Positions 37,629 through 46,324 of a DNA stretch of 48,358 nucleotides are shown piece by piece. Source of the stretch: a virus; IMG/VR virus record IMGVR_UViG_3300037246_001246, positions 1-48,358 of that record; one strand, given 5' to 3'. The notes under the pieces are model-generated. The model was not told where the DNA came from, did no database searches, and saw only the letters and a list, made by a program, of their open reading frames with translations. A program made the position numbers and the translations under genes. Position 1 is the first letter of the stretch. Each line of letters opens with the position of its first letter.

Positions 37629-38573
37629 TTACGTTATGTCTTCGTCGGTACCTACATCGAGCACATAAGACTCAGACTCAGTCTCGTCATAGATACCCTG
37701 ATAGGTAATGGATGCACGAACCAGATCGCCCTGGCCGTCAAGTCCAACCTCATAGGTGTCCTTGATCGCAGCATGTACCACGATGTCGATATACCTAGCA
37801 GCAGTCAACTCAGCTTTGAGATGAACCGCCTGAGCAGTCAGTGCCTTGAAGGCATCGTAGTCAGCACGGCTCTCGAAGTCACGCTCAACAGTAACCTCAA
37901 CAGAACGCTCGCCGAATTTCGTGAACATGGCACCGCGGCCGTCATCACGAAGTCTGTAGGCATGCTCGGGATTGTCGTTGACAGTGAATGCGAAGGTATC
38001 GACATCGTAGACCTGTGTTGCCGTCGGAATCTCGATAACATACTGACCTGCACCGAATGGCACTGTTGTGGGCCATGTAGGTGAAAGTGCAGACTGTGTA
38101 CCTTCCTCTTTTGCCAAAACGTTAGCAGTGGCAACAAGAATCCCACTGTCGACAGTGATCTCCAACTCACCGATCACACACTGTGTGTAACCGAAAACAA
38201 CGCCGTTACGCTCGATCGAGATGGACAGCGTTGAGTCTGCACCCGACTTCTGTCCAATCGAGGTAGGGTTCAGCGTATACGTGAAGTCAGACGCTGCACC
38301 ACCCTTAGTGACATCTCCACGCATCGCATAGAACAGATACGGGAGTGTGTCGTGTGTGACTTCGAATTCGATGTCACCTTCGACTGTAGCGTTTCCAGGC
38401 ACAGCATGGATGATGTCCGCCACGCCACGAATGGGACGTGTGAAAACAGTCTCCTGCGCGTAAGCCAAAGACTCACTACGAATCGGAATAAACTTCTCTG
38501 GAGCTACATAGGTACCAGGTACTGCCTCACGAGCAACCCCTAGAACACCAGCAGCACCAATTCCAGCTGGCAT
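37629..38573 (-). CDS. Major tail (tube) protein
   Basis: A 314-residue beta-rich protein just upstream of the tail chaperones, the standard place for the tail tube. Motifs typical of the family are VLGVAREAVPGTYVAPEKFIPIRSESL at the start and VEGDIEFEVTHDTLPYLFYAMRG (about 58-80). A repeat of that pattern follows in the second half (SVEVTVERDFESRADYDAFKAL). Hundreds of copies would form the tail tube. Confidence 0.88.
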   Translation of the reverse strand: MPAGIGAAGVLGVAREAVPGTYVAPEKFIPIRSESLAYAQETVFTRPIRGVADIIHAVPGNATVEGDIEFEVTHDTLPYLFYAMRGDVTKGGAASDFTYTLNPTSIGQKSGADSTLSISIERNGVVFGYTQCVIGELEITVDSGILVATANVLAKEEGTQSALSPTWPTTVPFGAGQYVIEIPTATQVYDVDTFAFTVNDNPEHAYRLRDDGRGAMFTKFGERSVEVTVERDFESRADYDAFKALTAQAVHLKAELTAARYIDIVVHAAIKDTYEVGLDGQGDLVRASITYQGIYDETESESYVLDVGTDEDIT

Positions 38574-38776
38574 TAGTCAGCCTCCTTCTTGGTACGGACC
38601 TTCGTCTCTTTCTTGACCTGGAAGTTCTTTGATGTCGACTCTTCCAACGTCTTGCCGGTCAGTCTCTGGAATCTAGTCGCCTGTTCATCGGTAACTTCGA
38701 ACCACTCGTTGGTAGTGACGATACCAAGACCAGGAACGGCTACACTCGGAGCACCGCCGATCACCTTTACCTTCAT
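38573..38776 (-). CDS. Small head-tail region protein
   Basis: A 67-residue basic protein starting at the ATG that overlaps the TGA of the upstream gene, behind GAGAGGATTGG. The sequence KVKVIGGAPSVAVPGLGIVTTNEWFEVTDEQATRFQRLTGKTL is typical of small structural proteins placed before the tail tube. It ends in a Lys/Glu tail. The function is unknown. Confidence 0.65.
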   Translation of the reverse strand: MKVKVIGGAPSVAVPGLGIVTTNEWFEVTDEQATRFQRLTGKTLEESTSKNFQVKKETKVRTKKEAD

Positions 38777-39198
38777 ACTCCAATCCTCTCTTTGATCAAC
38801 CCTTGCCACACGAGTCTGTGGGCATAGAACTGCGAGCGAGCAACTACAACGACACCAGGTTCAACTGTAGTGACAAGTCCACTGATAACAAGGCTTCCAA
38901 GAGTATTATCCTCGTGCAGCAGATCCTCTACTGCCTGAGCATACTCATCGAGCTCCTTCTTAATGACCTGTACGTCAGTTACCTGTCCGTGATAGATGAC
39001 CACGTGCACTTCTATGAGCGCAGTCGTCTGCAGACCTGTCTGTGTGTAAGCGCGCGTCTTGTCTCCTAGTTCCACAGCAGCGCTGGGAGTCTCGGGGATC
39101 CCACCTTGATCACCATAGTAGACAGCTTTGAGTCCTAGTGAAGTTTCGGCCTTCAACAGGTCGACAACCGCTTGAACGATAGCTGCCTGATCGCTCAT
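38773..39198 (-). CDS. Tail terminator-like protein
   Basis: A 141-residue alpha/beta protein between the morphogenesis gene and the tail tube, the usual place of the tail terminator. Its fold pattern (IVQAVVDLLKAETSLGLKAVYYGDQGGIPETPSAAVELG... TTALIEVHVVIYHGQ... AQAVEDLLHED) matches tail-completion proteins. It overlaps its neighbours by four bases on each side. Assignment is from position and pattern. Confidence 0.7.
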   Translation of the reverse strand: MSDQAAIVQAVVDLLKAETSLGLKAVYYGDQGGIPETPSAAVELGDKTRAYTQTGLQTTALIEVHVVIYHGQVTDVQVIKKELDEYAQAVEDLLHEDNTLGSLVISGLVTTVEPGVVVVARSQFYAHRLVWQGLIKERIGV

Positions 39199-39677
39199 CC
39201 GTAGAACCTTCTGATATGTGCATTGACACGCTTCTCAAGCCACTCCATAAAGATCTCGCCTACTGCCTCTTGATCCTCTGGTTGTAGCAAAGCAAACGCT
39301 CGCTGCGGAAGGTGTGCATTACCCTGATCGTGCAATCCTGCGAACCATCTACTAGAGGGGAAGTTTCCATACGTTGCCTTATTAGCTGCAACATGCCACC
39401 TAGCATGTGCGCCCGCTGCTCTCCTTAGTGCTCCGGTTACTACTAGAGGGCCTGCACCGCGCTTACCTTTTCGATACGAAGAGTCCGCCTGGACAGCAGG
39501 CCAAGGAGGACGTCCACCAGAATCAAAGTTCTCCAGGATCGAAGGACTCACAACATTCTTTACTGCCTTCAGCAGGGGCTCACGCATACGACCGTGTGAA
39601 CCTATATCGATGGCCAACCTTTGCAGATCCCTATTCAGGGCCTTCAAGGGACGTGTGTTCACACCCAGTGCTATCAA
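39195..39677 (-). CDS. Head-tail joining protein (Mu gpG / HK97 gp10-like)
   Basis: A 160-residue basic protein with the virion-morphogenesis pattern: an N-terminal helix, LLKAVKNVVSPSILENFDSGGRPPWPAV (about 35-60), then KRGAGPLVVTGALRRAAGAHARW and a late LPQRAFALLQPEDQEAVGEIFMEWL. This SGGRPPWP...LVVTGALR signature is typical of Mu gpG-type proteins. It would connect head and tail. Confidence 0.82.
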   Translation of the reverse strand: MIALGVNTRPLKALNRDLQRLAIDIGSHGRMREPLLKAVKNVVSPSILENFDSGGRPPWPAVQADSSYRKGKRGAGPLVVTGALRRAAGAHARWHVAANKATYGNFPSSRWFAGLHDQGNAHLPQRAFALLQPEDQEAVGEIFMEWLEKRVNAHIRRFYG

Positions 39678-40123
39678 AATCTCATTCCAATCTTGAACAT
39701 TGCATCGTCATCAGGCTCAGCTATTGCTGTCTGATCTGTTGGCCAGAAGACAGTACTTCGACCTTCCTGAGCAGTCACCTGTTCTTCAACAGGCAGATCG
39801 AGTAGAGCTGCCGAGCCACTAAGAATCTGCTTGAGCAGATGCATTGCCCATTCATTGAGCCAGTCAGCATAGCTGACTTCATCGATCTGATCGGCATAAG
39901 TCTTCTTATACCGAACGGCTGCAACTCGCGCAGAGATTACCTTCCGAACCAAAGCTGGTGTATTGCTCACTTCAGTCCAGCCACTCACGTCATACGCTGA
40001 GGCTAGTACTGATAGAACCTCTTGGGCTATGTTTGGCTCTTCTGGTAGATCATCTGTAACCGCGAGCTGCAGCCTGTTCGTAGTAAACCAGGATTGCACC
40101 TCAGCTACACTGATGTGTGCCAT
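39674..40123 (-). CDS. Head completion/connector protein
   Basis: A 149-residue helical protein directly downstream of the capsid module. The pattern SVAEVQSWFTTNRLQLAVTDDLPEEPNIAQEVLSVLASAYDVSGWTEV with a following helix (PALVRKVISARVAAVRYKKTYADQ) is characteristic of phage head-tail connectors of the gp6/gp36 type. It overlaps the next gene by four bases. Confidence 0.72.
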   Translation of the reverse strand: MAHISVAEVQSWFTTNRLQLAVTDDLPEEPNIAQEVLSVLASAYDVSGWTEVSNTPALVRKVISARVAAVRYKKTYADQIDEVSYADWLNEWAMHLLKQILSGSAALLDLPVEEQVTAQEGRSTVFWPTDQTAIAEPDDDAMFKIGMRF

Positions 40124-40125
40124 GA

Positions 40126-40356
40126 CTACTCCTGGAGTACTGGTTCCTCATCTTCTGGGTTGTCAGTCTCTTCTGGCTCGGAGCTCGAGCCTTTGGACTC
40201 TTCGAGCTCATCGGGACTGGATTCCTCGTCTTCCTCGACAAGGAATCCAGTCTTTGCCAGTTGCCCTTGAAGCTTCTTGGTAGGAATGTCCTCGATGGGT
40301 GTACCAGGAGGGAAGACCTTACCATTGTGCTTGACAGTCCCGATGGTTACCTTCAT
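40126..40356 (-). CDS. Small acidic capsid-region protein
   Basis: A 76-residue protein with a short folded start (KVTIGTVKHNGKVFPPGTPIEDIPTKKLQGQLAKTGFLV) and a disordered, Glu/Ser/Asp-rich tail. Such KHNGKVFPPGT proteins are common after major capsid genes and may be minor structural proteins. It overlaps the capsid stop by one base. Confidence 0.68.
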   Translation of the reverse strand: MKVTIGTVKHNGKVFPPGTPIEDIPTKKLQGQLAKTGFLVEEDEESSPDELEESKGSSSEPEETDNPEDEEPVLQE

Positions 40357-41330
40357 TATGCCACCGCGGCCTTCAGGAGGTATCCTGCAATCGAGTCGCC
40401 AGAACCATCGACAGCGATGAACTTGAGGGCGTAACGCCGACGGACACGAATGATATCCGCACCGCGAGCTTCCTCACGCCATCTGTCAACACGCTGAGTC
40501 TGTCCGCCACCATAGCGCCAAACGAACTCATAACCGAACGCAGGCTTTTTGAGGCCAGCGCTCGGTGGGTTCCAGACGAGTGTAACGTCCTTGCCCCAGA
40601 GGTACCCAATCGTAGGTGTACCACCAGGAACGGATGAGTCGTATCCAAGACCAGGCACGACGATCTTCGGCAAGCCAAGCAACGAGGCAATTAGGTCTGC
40701 TGTAAGCACACCTACCTGCGAGTACTTGATCCGCTCGATGAAGTCGGTATGATCCTCGAGCTGTGACATGACTTCATAAGGGAAGACTCCCAGATTCGGT
40801 TCCATGAACAGCGTCGAATGGATCTTACGAATACCAGTCTTCACATCGCCGATCGGATCCGAGTTAGCGTAGTCATTCCACTGATCAGTACCGGACAGCG
40901 TAACGGCATGACCCGTTGCGTAGTTCGCGGCTGTCTGAACCATGGTCTGAATACGCTGCTCCCGACGAAGCAGGAGCTTGTTCGTGATCAGCTCAGTACC
41001 ATCCGAAGCCGGCTCGAGAGGACTGTCGGCGTTCTCTTTCTCCTCATCGGAGACAGGAATTGCCAACGCATACTCACGGCAGAAATACGGATCCGAGCTG
41101 AGCGCGAGACCAGGAACCTCAATCGCTGGGGTTGCCGGTGCTCTGTAGTCATCTTCGGGAAGCCAGTGCTCACGTCCGAACACGTTGTAGATATCAGACT
41201 GTTTCCGAACTCGTACCGTTTTGAAGAGAATGTCCCCAACTCGGCCGTTATTCGGGAAGCCGAGGCTGATGTTGGTAAGGACACGATCTCTATGAACTTC
41301 TCCGCCTCCGCGGCTATCGTAAACTCCCAT
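40356..41330 (-). CDS. Major capsid protein
   Basis: A 324-residue protein after the protease/scaffold and decoration genes. It has capsid-type features: NGRVGDILFKTVRVRKQSDIYNVFGREHW near the N-terminus, LLLRREQRIQTMVQTAANY in the spine-helix region and NLGVFPYEVMSQLEDHTDFIERIKY before the A-domain-like DLIASLLGLPKIVVPG. The C-terminal WRYGGGQTQRVDRWREEARGADIIRVRRRYALKF is typical of Mu-type capsid proteins. No internal protease is present. Confidence 0.9.
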   Translation of the reverse strand: MGVYDSRGGGEVHRDRVLTNISLGFPNNGRVGDILFKTVRVRKQSDIYNVFGREHWLPEDDYRAPATPAIEVPGLALSSDPYFCREYALAIPVSDEEKENADSPLEPASDGTELITNKLLLRREQRIQTMVQTAANYATGHAVTLSGTDQWNDYANSDPIGDVKTGIRKIHSTLFMEPNLGVFPYEVMSQLEDHTDFIERIKYSQVGVLTADLIASLLGLPKIVVPGLGYDSSVPGGTPTIGYLWGKDVTLVWNPPSAGLKKPAFGYEFVWRYGGGQTQRVDRWREEARGADIIRVRRRYALKFIAVDGSGDSIAGYLLKAAVA

Positions 41331-41341
41331 TACTCACCTCC

Positions 41342-41740
41342 TCAGCTTGTATCGACTTGCACACCAGGTGTCAGAAGAACAGTAAACCATTCCCCTGCAT
41401 TGGCTGCAGCCGTTAGTGCGATTCCAACCTGTTCCTGCTCAGCTGTAGTAGCTGCGAGCGTCACTGCTTGACCATCAGCAGCCGCCCGAAGACGATCACC
41501 AACTGAAACAGCAGCTCCAGCTTCCCAGACAGCCGTTCCCATAACAGACACTGCCATAACGCGACCATCGGTAGCGTCCTGAGCAGTAGCGGTTTCGGTA
41601 ACGATTCCCAGAACAGCTTCACCAAGTGTGTCTACCTGATCGACCAGCTGATCACCAGCTAGTTTCACAGCACGCTTGGCAACGAGAGCCTCATTGGCCT
41701 GCATCGGGAGATCAAGTACATAATTGCGTCCAACACTCAT
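41342..41740 (-). CDS. DUF2190-type capsid decoration protein
   Basis: A 132-residue, Ala/Val/Gly-rich beta protein: ANEALVAKRAVKLAGDQLVDQ, AVLGIVTETATAQDATDGRVMAVSVMGTAVWEAGAAVSVGDRLRAAADGQ. This matches DUF2190 proteins, which trimerise on the capsid surface. It lies between protease and capsid genes and overlaps the former by one base. Confidence 0.85.
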   Translation of the reverse strand: MSVGRNYVLDLPMQANEALVAKRAVKLAGDQLVDQVDTLGEAVLGIVTETATAQDATDGRVMAVSVMGTAVWEAGAAVSVGDRLRAAADGQAVTLAATTAEQEQVGIALTAAANAGEWFTVLLTPGVQVDTS

Positions 41741-42906
41741 TATGCGTCCACCTCCTCATCGAGGCTAGCGATGCCCTCGAGGTAGTCTTCGTACAGCTGC
41801 TCGTTGTCACGGAAGAACATCTTGGACGCGTCGTTGTAGGACATGCCTTCGTTTTCGTCCATAACCTTTTTGATTCCAGTATCGACTTCGGTGAGAACAT
41901 TTCCACCCGACTCGGATGCAGTTCGTCTGACAGGCTTCTCGGCCAAGGGCACAGTTCCTGTCTTGACAAACTCATCCATGATCGCAACGAAGGCATCCAC
42001 TTGGGACGTCTCGAGCGACAGCATGAAGGCTTTGATCTTCTCATCCAGAGCAACAGGAACGCCGAACTTGTGAGTCTCTCCACCTTCATGCCATGCAGAC
42101 ATTTTGTGGGCGACCGAGGTAGTACGTGCAGTACTCTCCAGGTTCACAACGCGACCCAGCAAGCCTCTGTTCTGATCAGCAAGCGACTTGTTCTGATCAA
42201 GCACCTTCGCCATAGCGGGGTGCTCCTCAAGAATCTTGGCTACTTCCTCTTCAGTCAAAGTCTCGACCGTTTCCTCTTCCTCATCCTCAGTCTCCTGGAA
42301 AGCCTCTGTAAGTGCCTTCAGGAAGTCTTCCTCGCTTGCATCTTCTGCAAGTTTCAGTTGCTCCCTTAGGGCCTCCATGAGCTTTTCCATTCCACCTCCT
42401 TCAGGTAGATCAGTACTAGACCCGTCGTCCAGTATCTCCGATAGGTTGACCGGTGCAATGTCCTTCAGGAAAGGTCTATTTGTTAGACCTCCCCCAAGAA
42501 GGACATCTTTGAACTTTGTTCCCGTCTTCGGATCTTGCCACTCATTGGCGTACTCAGGACTGAAGTATCTATACTGACCAGTGCGGATGGCCTTCGCAGC
42601 TTGCTCTGTCCACTCAACAAACAGCCATAGTCCTGTACCTTGACGAGCTTCCGCACTGGTCACCCATCCAGCAGCTTCCTCACCTGCTTTGTGGCCATAG
42701 TCGATCGCGATGTCAACACCGCGAACCTTTTTGATGACCTGAGAAGCCATCAGTGCAGCTCGCTCGAAGGTCATCACAATCTTGCCATATAGTGGGTGCT
42801 TGTATTCTCCAATAGGAAAGGCCTGCAGCCATGATGCATCAGGCTTGGCCTCTTCAAACTGGATAGACTGAAGGTCGACCCAGTATGCGATGTGTGTGTC
42901 TTTCAT
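41740..42906 (-). CDS. Mu gpI-like prohead protease with scaffold domain
   Basis: A 388-residue protein. The N-terminal part (about 1-165) matches Mu I-like proteases: QAFPIGEYKHPLYGKIVMTFERAALMA, VDIAIDYGHKAGEEAAGWV (about 65-83, with the catalytic-type His) and GQYRYFSPEYANEW, then VLLGGGLTNRPFLK. The rest is acidic and helical (about 185-290), probably the internal scaffold. The end resembles a head-core segment. It would cut itself and the scaffold during head maturation. Confidence 0.87.
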   Translation of the reverse strand: MKDTHIAYWVDLQSIQFEEAKPDASWLQAFPIGEYKHPLYGKIVMTFERAALMASQVIKKVRGVDIAIDYGHKAGEEAAGWVTSAEARQGTGLWLFVEWTEQAAKAIRTGQYRYFSPEYANEWQDPKTGTKFKDVLLGGGLTNRPFLKDIAPVNLSEILDDGSSTDLPEGGGMEKLMEALREQLKLAEDASEEDFLKALTEAFQETEDEEEETVETLTEEEVAKILEEHPAMAKVLDQNKSLADQNRGLLGRVVNLESTARTTSVAHKMSAWHEGGETHKFGVPVALDEKIKAFMLSLETSQVDAFVAIMDEFVKTGTVPLAEKPVRRTASESGGNVLTEVDTGIKKVMDENEGMSYNDASKMFFRDNEQLYEDYLEGIASLDEEVDA

Positions 42907-42930
42907 ACCTCTAATCCTCTTGTAACTGAT

Positions 42931-42960
42931 ATTATATGTATAGCGTTTGTATATTTGCTA
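42931..42960 (-). promoter_or_regulatory. Possible minus-strand promoter before the capsid genes
   Basis: On the minus strand TATAAT (complement of 42931-42936) has a weak -35 TAGCAA (complement of 42955-42960) at 18 bases. The gap 42907-42975 is AT-rich and lies directly upstream of the protease-capsid operon. It lacks the TCTAG spacer box of the plus-strand promoters, so it may be a late promoter of another kind. Confidence 0.35.
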
Positions 42961-42975
42961 CCCCGGATATACTAG

Positions 42976-43341
42976 TTACTCGTTGGTCTTATCCAAATCC
43001 TTGGTGATAATAATGACAATGTAGTCGTTATTAGGCCAGGTTGTACGATCTGTATCCGACCACTCTACTTCAAACTCACCATAGTAGGTACCATCATCTT
43101 CTGTATCTTCCTGAACCCAGGTGTACTCCACCTTTCCAAGTAAAGCATCCACGACCTCAGCAGTTGCCTCAACAACAAGAACAGGACTAGCAGCATCTAA
43201 CTGTGACCTCTCCATCATATGAAAGTTGACAGCCTGGGCACTTGTCAGAACCATAGGTATCGTCTTGGCTTCATCCTGCCACAGGGTGGCACCTATCTTA
43301 GGCAGTGTATCGTTCTGCTTGATGTTGAACTGATCACTCAT
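42976..43341 (-). CDS. BppU-like structural protein domain
   Basis: A 121-residue protein with the N-terminal fold of baseplate upper proteins: FNIKQNDTLPKIGATLWQDEAKTIPMVLTSAQAVNFHM, VEYTWVQEDTEDDGTYYGEFEVEWSD and RTTWPNNDYIVIIIT. This pattern is a small Ig-like structural domain seen in tail tips and head fibres. Here it lies next to the repeat protein rather than at the tail tip. It overlaps that gene by four bases. Confidence 0.75.
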   Translation of the reverse strand: MSDQFNIKQNDTLPKIGATLWQDEAKTIPMVLTSAQAVNFHMMERSQLDAASPVLVVEATAEVVDALLGKVEYTWVQEDTEDDGTYYGEFEVEWSDTDRTTWPNNDYIVIIITKDLDKTNE

Positions 43342-44987
43342 TTGACGGTCACCTTTCTAGTTCCACTATCGCCTAGCGTTAGTGGCCGTATGCCATTGTC
43401 CAGTAGCGTTAGCGGCTGTATACCACTAGTTAGCAATGTCAGTGCTACCTCTGTGAATGAGGGTAGCAAAACCTTTGTATGTATATCGAGCTCCGTTATC
43501 TGTAGAGTATCGCTCTCTACAGTAACAAGTCCAAGAGCTCTGATGTCGGTGTCTGTAAGTGTTACAGTCTCCGCCTCGATCTTCAGGAGTTCCATTACCT
43601 TCAGAACGACTTCTGTAACATTCACAACTTCAGTGTTGATCTTTACAATGTCACGGAGACTTAGCACACCTTCAGTTAGTGTCCCAGTCTCATCTTCGAT
43701 ACGAACCAGATGACGGACTCTCAGATCAGATTCTGTTATCTGCTCCGTCTCTAGCTGGATCCGAACAAGGTCTCGGAACCGCAGTGAACCCTCAGCTACC
43801 TGCAAGGTCTCACCTTCAACCTTGATGAACCCCCTAAAGTGTAGATCTGACTCTAGAAGGCCTAACCCCTCACCTTCCACCTTAACAATTTCCAACGCGA
43901 TCTCTTGAATGAACTTCAGATCGACTTCTGTGAGTACTTCTGCCTCGTTGACCAGTCTCACCAGATCACTAAGCTTCAGATCCTGTTCCGTTACACTAAG
44001 CGTCTCACCTTGTATTCTTATAAGAGCTCTGAACCTTAGGTCACTCTCAGTTACCTGCAGGAGCTCGTTAACAAGTCTAACAACACCCTTGAAGTGTAGA
44101 TCACCTTCGGTCAGTCCCAGCGACTCACCTTCCACCTTAACGATAGCCTCAGCTATCTCAGTGACAAACTTCAGATCAGCTTCAGTTAGTTCTAGTCCCT
44201 CATTTTTCTGTCGAACTAGATCACGAAGTGTAAGCTCCAGTTCAGTCAGACTTAGTGTCTCACCCTCAATACGAAGCAGATCACGAAGCATCAGCTCTGC
44301 CTCTGTAAGACTCAGTGCCTCACCTTCTTGACGGGTCAGATCGCGGAACCGGAGATTCTCTTCCACAGAGCCAAGAACCTCATTCTCCAACCTGATGATG
44401 CCTTTGAACTTGAGATCAGTCTCTGTAACGTCTGCGGACTCACCTTCAAGCTTGACAAGTCCCTTGAGCCTGAGATCCTCCTCTGTCAGACTTAGTGTTT
44501 CTTCAACCTGTCTGAGTAGTCCAAGGACTCGGAGGACCTCTTCGGTTGTCTCTAGTGCCTCTCCCTCTTGACGCAGCAATGCAAGCGTGCGTATCTCACC
44601 CTCGGTTAATCCAACGTCTTCCGCGATGAGACGCAAGAGAGACCTAAATCTCAATGCATCCTCGGTAATACCTAGGGTCTCGAGCTGAACTCTTATTAGA
44701 CTGCGTATAGACAGGTCGTCCTCGGTCAGCCCTACTGCCTCGGACTCTATCTTGAGAATTGCCGTAGCAATGAAATGAAGGTCTGCCTCTGTGAGACCTA
44801 GAGACGCAGCCTCGACTTTGACTCGATCACGGAAATGCAGATCAAGTTCTGTCAGACCTAGAGGTTCACCTTGCAGCCTAACAAGGTCTCTGATAACCAG
44901 TTCAAGTTCAGCGAGTCCCACTGCTTCAGGTTCAATACGAACAAGGTCCCTAAGCTTGATCTGCTCCTCTGTGATCCCCATTGGCAT
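43338..44987 (-). CDS. Protein built of about 24 copies of a 20-residue repeat
   Basis: A 549-residue acidic protein with a strict 20-residue period: L-[VIL]-R-[ILV]-x-G-E-[TSA]-L-x-L-T-E-x-D-L-x-[FL]-R-[DG]. About 24 full units follow one another from residue 15 to about 500, with two short insertions (TEIAEA and QEIALE) exactly four units apart. The end (about 505-549) has a 10-residue repeat ([DT][NS]GI[QR]PLTL). No Cys, catalytic motif or membrane helix is seen. A solenoid or fibre-like structural protein is inferred. One more unit of the same repeat ends the next upstream gene. Confidence 0.85.
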   Translation of the reverse strand: MPMGITEEQIKLRDLVRIEPEAVGLAELELVIRDLVRLQGEPLGLTELDLHFRDRVKVEAASLGLTEADLHFIATAILKIESEAVGLTEDDLSIRSLIRVQLETLGITEDALRFRSLLRLIAEDVGLTEGEIRTLALLRQEGEALETTEEVLRVLGLLRQVEETLSLTEEDLRLKGLVKLEGESADVTETDLKFKGIIRLENEVLGSVEENLRFRDLTRQEGEALSLTEAELMLRDLLRIEGETLSLTELELTLRDLVRQKNEGLELTEADLKFVTEIAEAIVKVEGESLGLTEGDLHFKGVVRLVNELLQVTESDLRFRALIRIQGETLSVTEQDLKLSDLVRLVNEAEVLTEVDLKFIQEIALEIVKVEGEGLGLLESDLHFRGFIKVEGETLQVAEGSLRFRDLVRIQLETEQITESDLRVRHLVRIEDETGTLTEGVLSLRDIVKINTEVVNVTEVVLKVMELLKIEAETVTLTDTDIRALGLVTVESDTLQITELDIHTKVLLPSFTEVALTLLTSGIQPLTLLDNGIRPLTLGDSGTRKVTVK

Positions 44988-45757
44988 TAGTCTGTTACCA
45001 CCCTTACCAAGCCTCGAGGATGGAGGTTTGCATCAGTAAGTCCCAGCGATTCACCCTGAATCTTCACGATTGTAAGTCCAGCACCAGCCAGGTTGAGATC
45101 AACCGGGTTGTCGGTGTCCTCAGACGTGCCAGACCCGCCGGTGAGGTCGTTGCCGTTCCCCGACGAGTCGGTGAGGTCGGTGTGGTCGTTGAGATACCAT
45201 TCACCGATCAGCTCATCCGTGTCCTGGGCGGCCTGTTCGTCCATCTCGGCTTCGAGGCCGGTTTGGTCCAGCGCCTTGTTGTAGGCCTTGACGGCGATAA
45301 CGGACCCGTACCAGTCCTCACCACCCCACGGCGACTCCCCGATGTAGATATGGTCGATGCCGGAAGTATCCGACCACCCGGATTCGGTGCCGCCGACCGT
45401 CAGAGACCCGTCCTCGTCGGCTTTGTAGAAGAACGACCCGTCGCCGTTCACGTCGATAACGACGGCGAGGAAATACCACCCAGCGCCATCAAGGTCGAGC
45501 CTCTCGTTGATACCAGGGTTGGCGCCGTCGTCGTCGGACCAGACACCGACACCCGTCCCGGGTGGAAAGGCCCCGCCGTTGCTGTCGCCGATGTAGCGGT
45601 AGTTCGACGTGGTGGCGTCGTCCAACGATATCGGGGTTGTCCACGACGAGTTGGACCCGTACTTGAACCATCCCATGAACGTGAACGCCCCACCCGATGT
45701 CAACCCGAGGGAACCTGCTTCGAGATGGCCGTCACCCGAGCCTCGTTCGAGGGCCAT
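44987..45757 (-). CDS. LamG/concanavalin A-like protein ending in the 20-residue repeat
   Basis: A 256-residue protein with a LamG-type jelly roll: GAFTFMGWFKYGS (about 23-35), GWYFLAVVIDVNGDGSFFYKADED, GIDHIYIGESPWGGEDWYGSVIAVKAYNKALD and GEWYLNDHTDLTDSSGNGNDLTG. The last 28 residues (IVKIQGESLGLTDANLHPRGLVRVVTD) are a unit of the repeat found in the next gene. DNA of the lectin part is clearly richer in GC than the repeat end, so the lectin domain was probably swapped in. It may bind a host glycan. Confidence 0.85.
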   Translation of the reverse strand: MALERGSGDGHLEAGSLGLTSGGAFTFMGWFKYGSNSSWTTPISLDDATTSNYRYIGDSNGGAFPPGTGVGVWSDDDGANPGINERLDLDGAGWYFLAVVIDVNGDGSFFYKADEDGSLTVGGTESGWSDTSGIDHIYIGESPWGGEDWYGSVIAVKAYNKALDQTGLEAEMDEQAAQDTDELIGEWYLNDHTDLTDSSGNGNDLTGGSGTSEDTDNPVDLNLAGAGLTIVKIQGESLGLTDANLHPRGLVRVVTD

Positions 45758-46039
45758 TTAGGTTCTCACCTCCACGCCCCACTTCTCGCCCCACGCCAGC
45801 GCAGCGTTCCACACCGCACCCGCCTGCGCGTTGTTCTTGGCGAGCAGCAGATCCTCAACCATCTGGGTGTATTCACCGCACCGGGAATCGGGATGGAACT
45901 TCCACCCAGGGTTGAACACTGCATAATGCGACCACATCGTTATGAGACGTTCAATAAGCGGCTGCTTATTCCTGTTGAACTGCCTCGTCGGGGGGACCAG
46001 GCCGGTAACGTCGATCATCCACCGATCAGGACGAGCCAT
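45758..46039 (-). CDS. Hypothetical protein upstream of the LamG gene
   Basis: A 93-residue protein rich in Trp and Arg (RPDRWMIDVTGLVPPTRQFNRNKQ... MWSHYAVFNPGWKFHPDSRCGEYTQMVEDLLLAKNNAQ). Its GC-rich DNA resembles that of the LamG domain, with which it was perhaps acquired. Its stop lies next to the LamG start (TAAATG). No family is recognised. Confidence 0.6.
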   Translation of the reverse strand: MARPDRWMIDVTGLVPPTRQFNRNKQPLIERLITMWSHYAVFNPGWKFHPDSRCGEYTQMVEDLLLAKNNAQAGAVWNAALAWGEKWGVEVRT

Positions 46040-46070
46040 CGGACTCCTTCTCCGTTTTGGTTTCTTACGC

Positions 46071-46319
46071 TTACACCTGAAACAGTTTGACCTTCTTCGC
46101 CTCGTTCACACGAGCCTTGTCGTTCTGCTCGGTGTGCTTCTCACAAAGTGAGCTCCAGGTATCAGACTCTTCGTCGTAGCACTTGTCCTTCGCGCAGCGG
46201 GCCCCTTTCGGACCCGCTGCGACGCACTGCATATCACTTGGTGCAATTCTCACGTCTTCTCTCCTTACAAAGTGTAGTACCTGTTCCCCTGTGAACAAGG
46301 GTTCGGTAATACTAGCCAT
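46071..46319 (-). CDS. Small zinc-binding-like protein
   Basis: An 82-residue protein with Cys32, Cys42, Cys47, Cys59 and His62 (MQCVAAGPKGARCAKDKCYDE... SLCEKHTEQ), a probable zinc knuckle of the kind found in many actinophage small proteins. It starts behind GGAGAGAAGACG. It sits among head genes but its role is unknown. Confidence 0.65.
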   Translation of the reverse strand: MASITEPLFTGEQVLHFVRREDVRIAPSDMQCVAAGPKGARCAKDKCYDEESDTWSSLCEKHTEQNDKARVNEAKKVKLFQV

Positions 46320-46324
46320 CGCCC

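Noticed and set aside
44981-46090. 369-codon plus-strand open frame
   Set aside because: It lies antisense to the LamG gene and its neighbour, whose proteins are recognisable. It is a by-product of their GC-rich codons.
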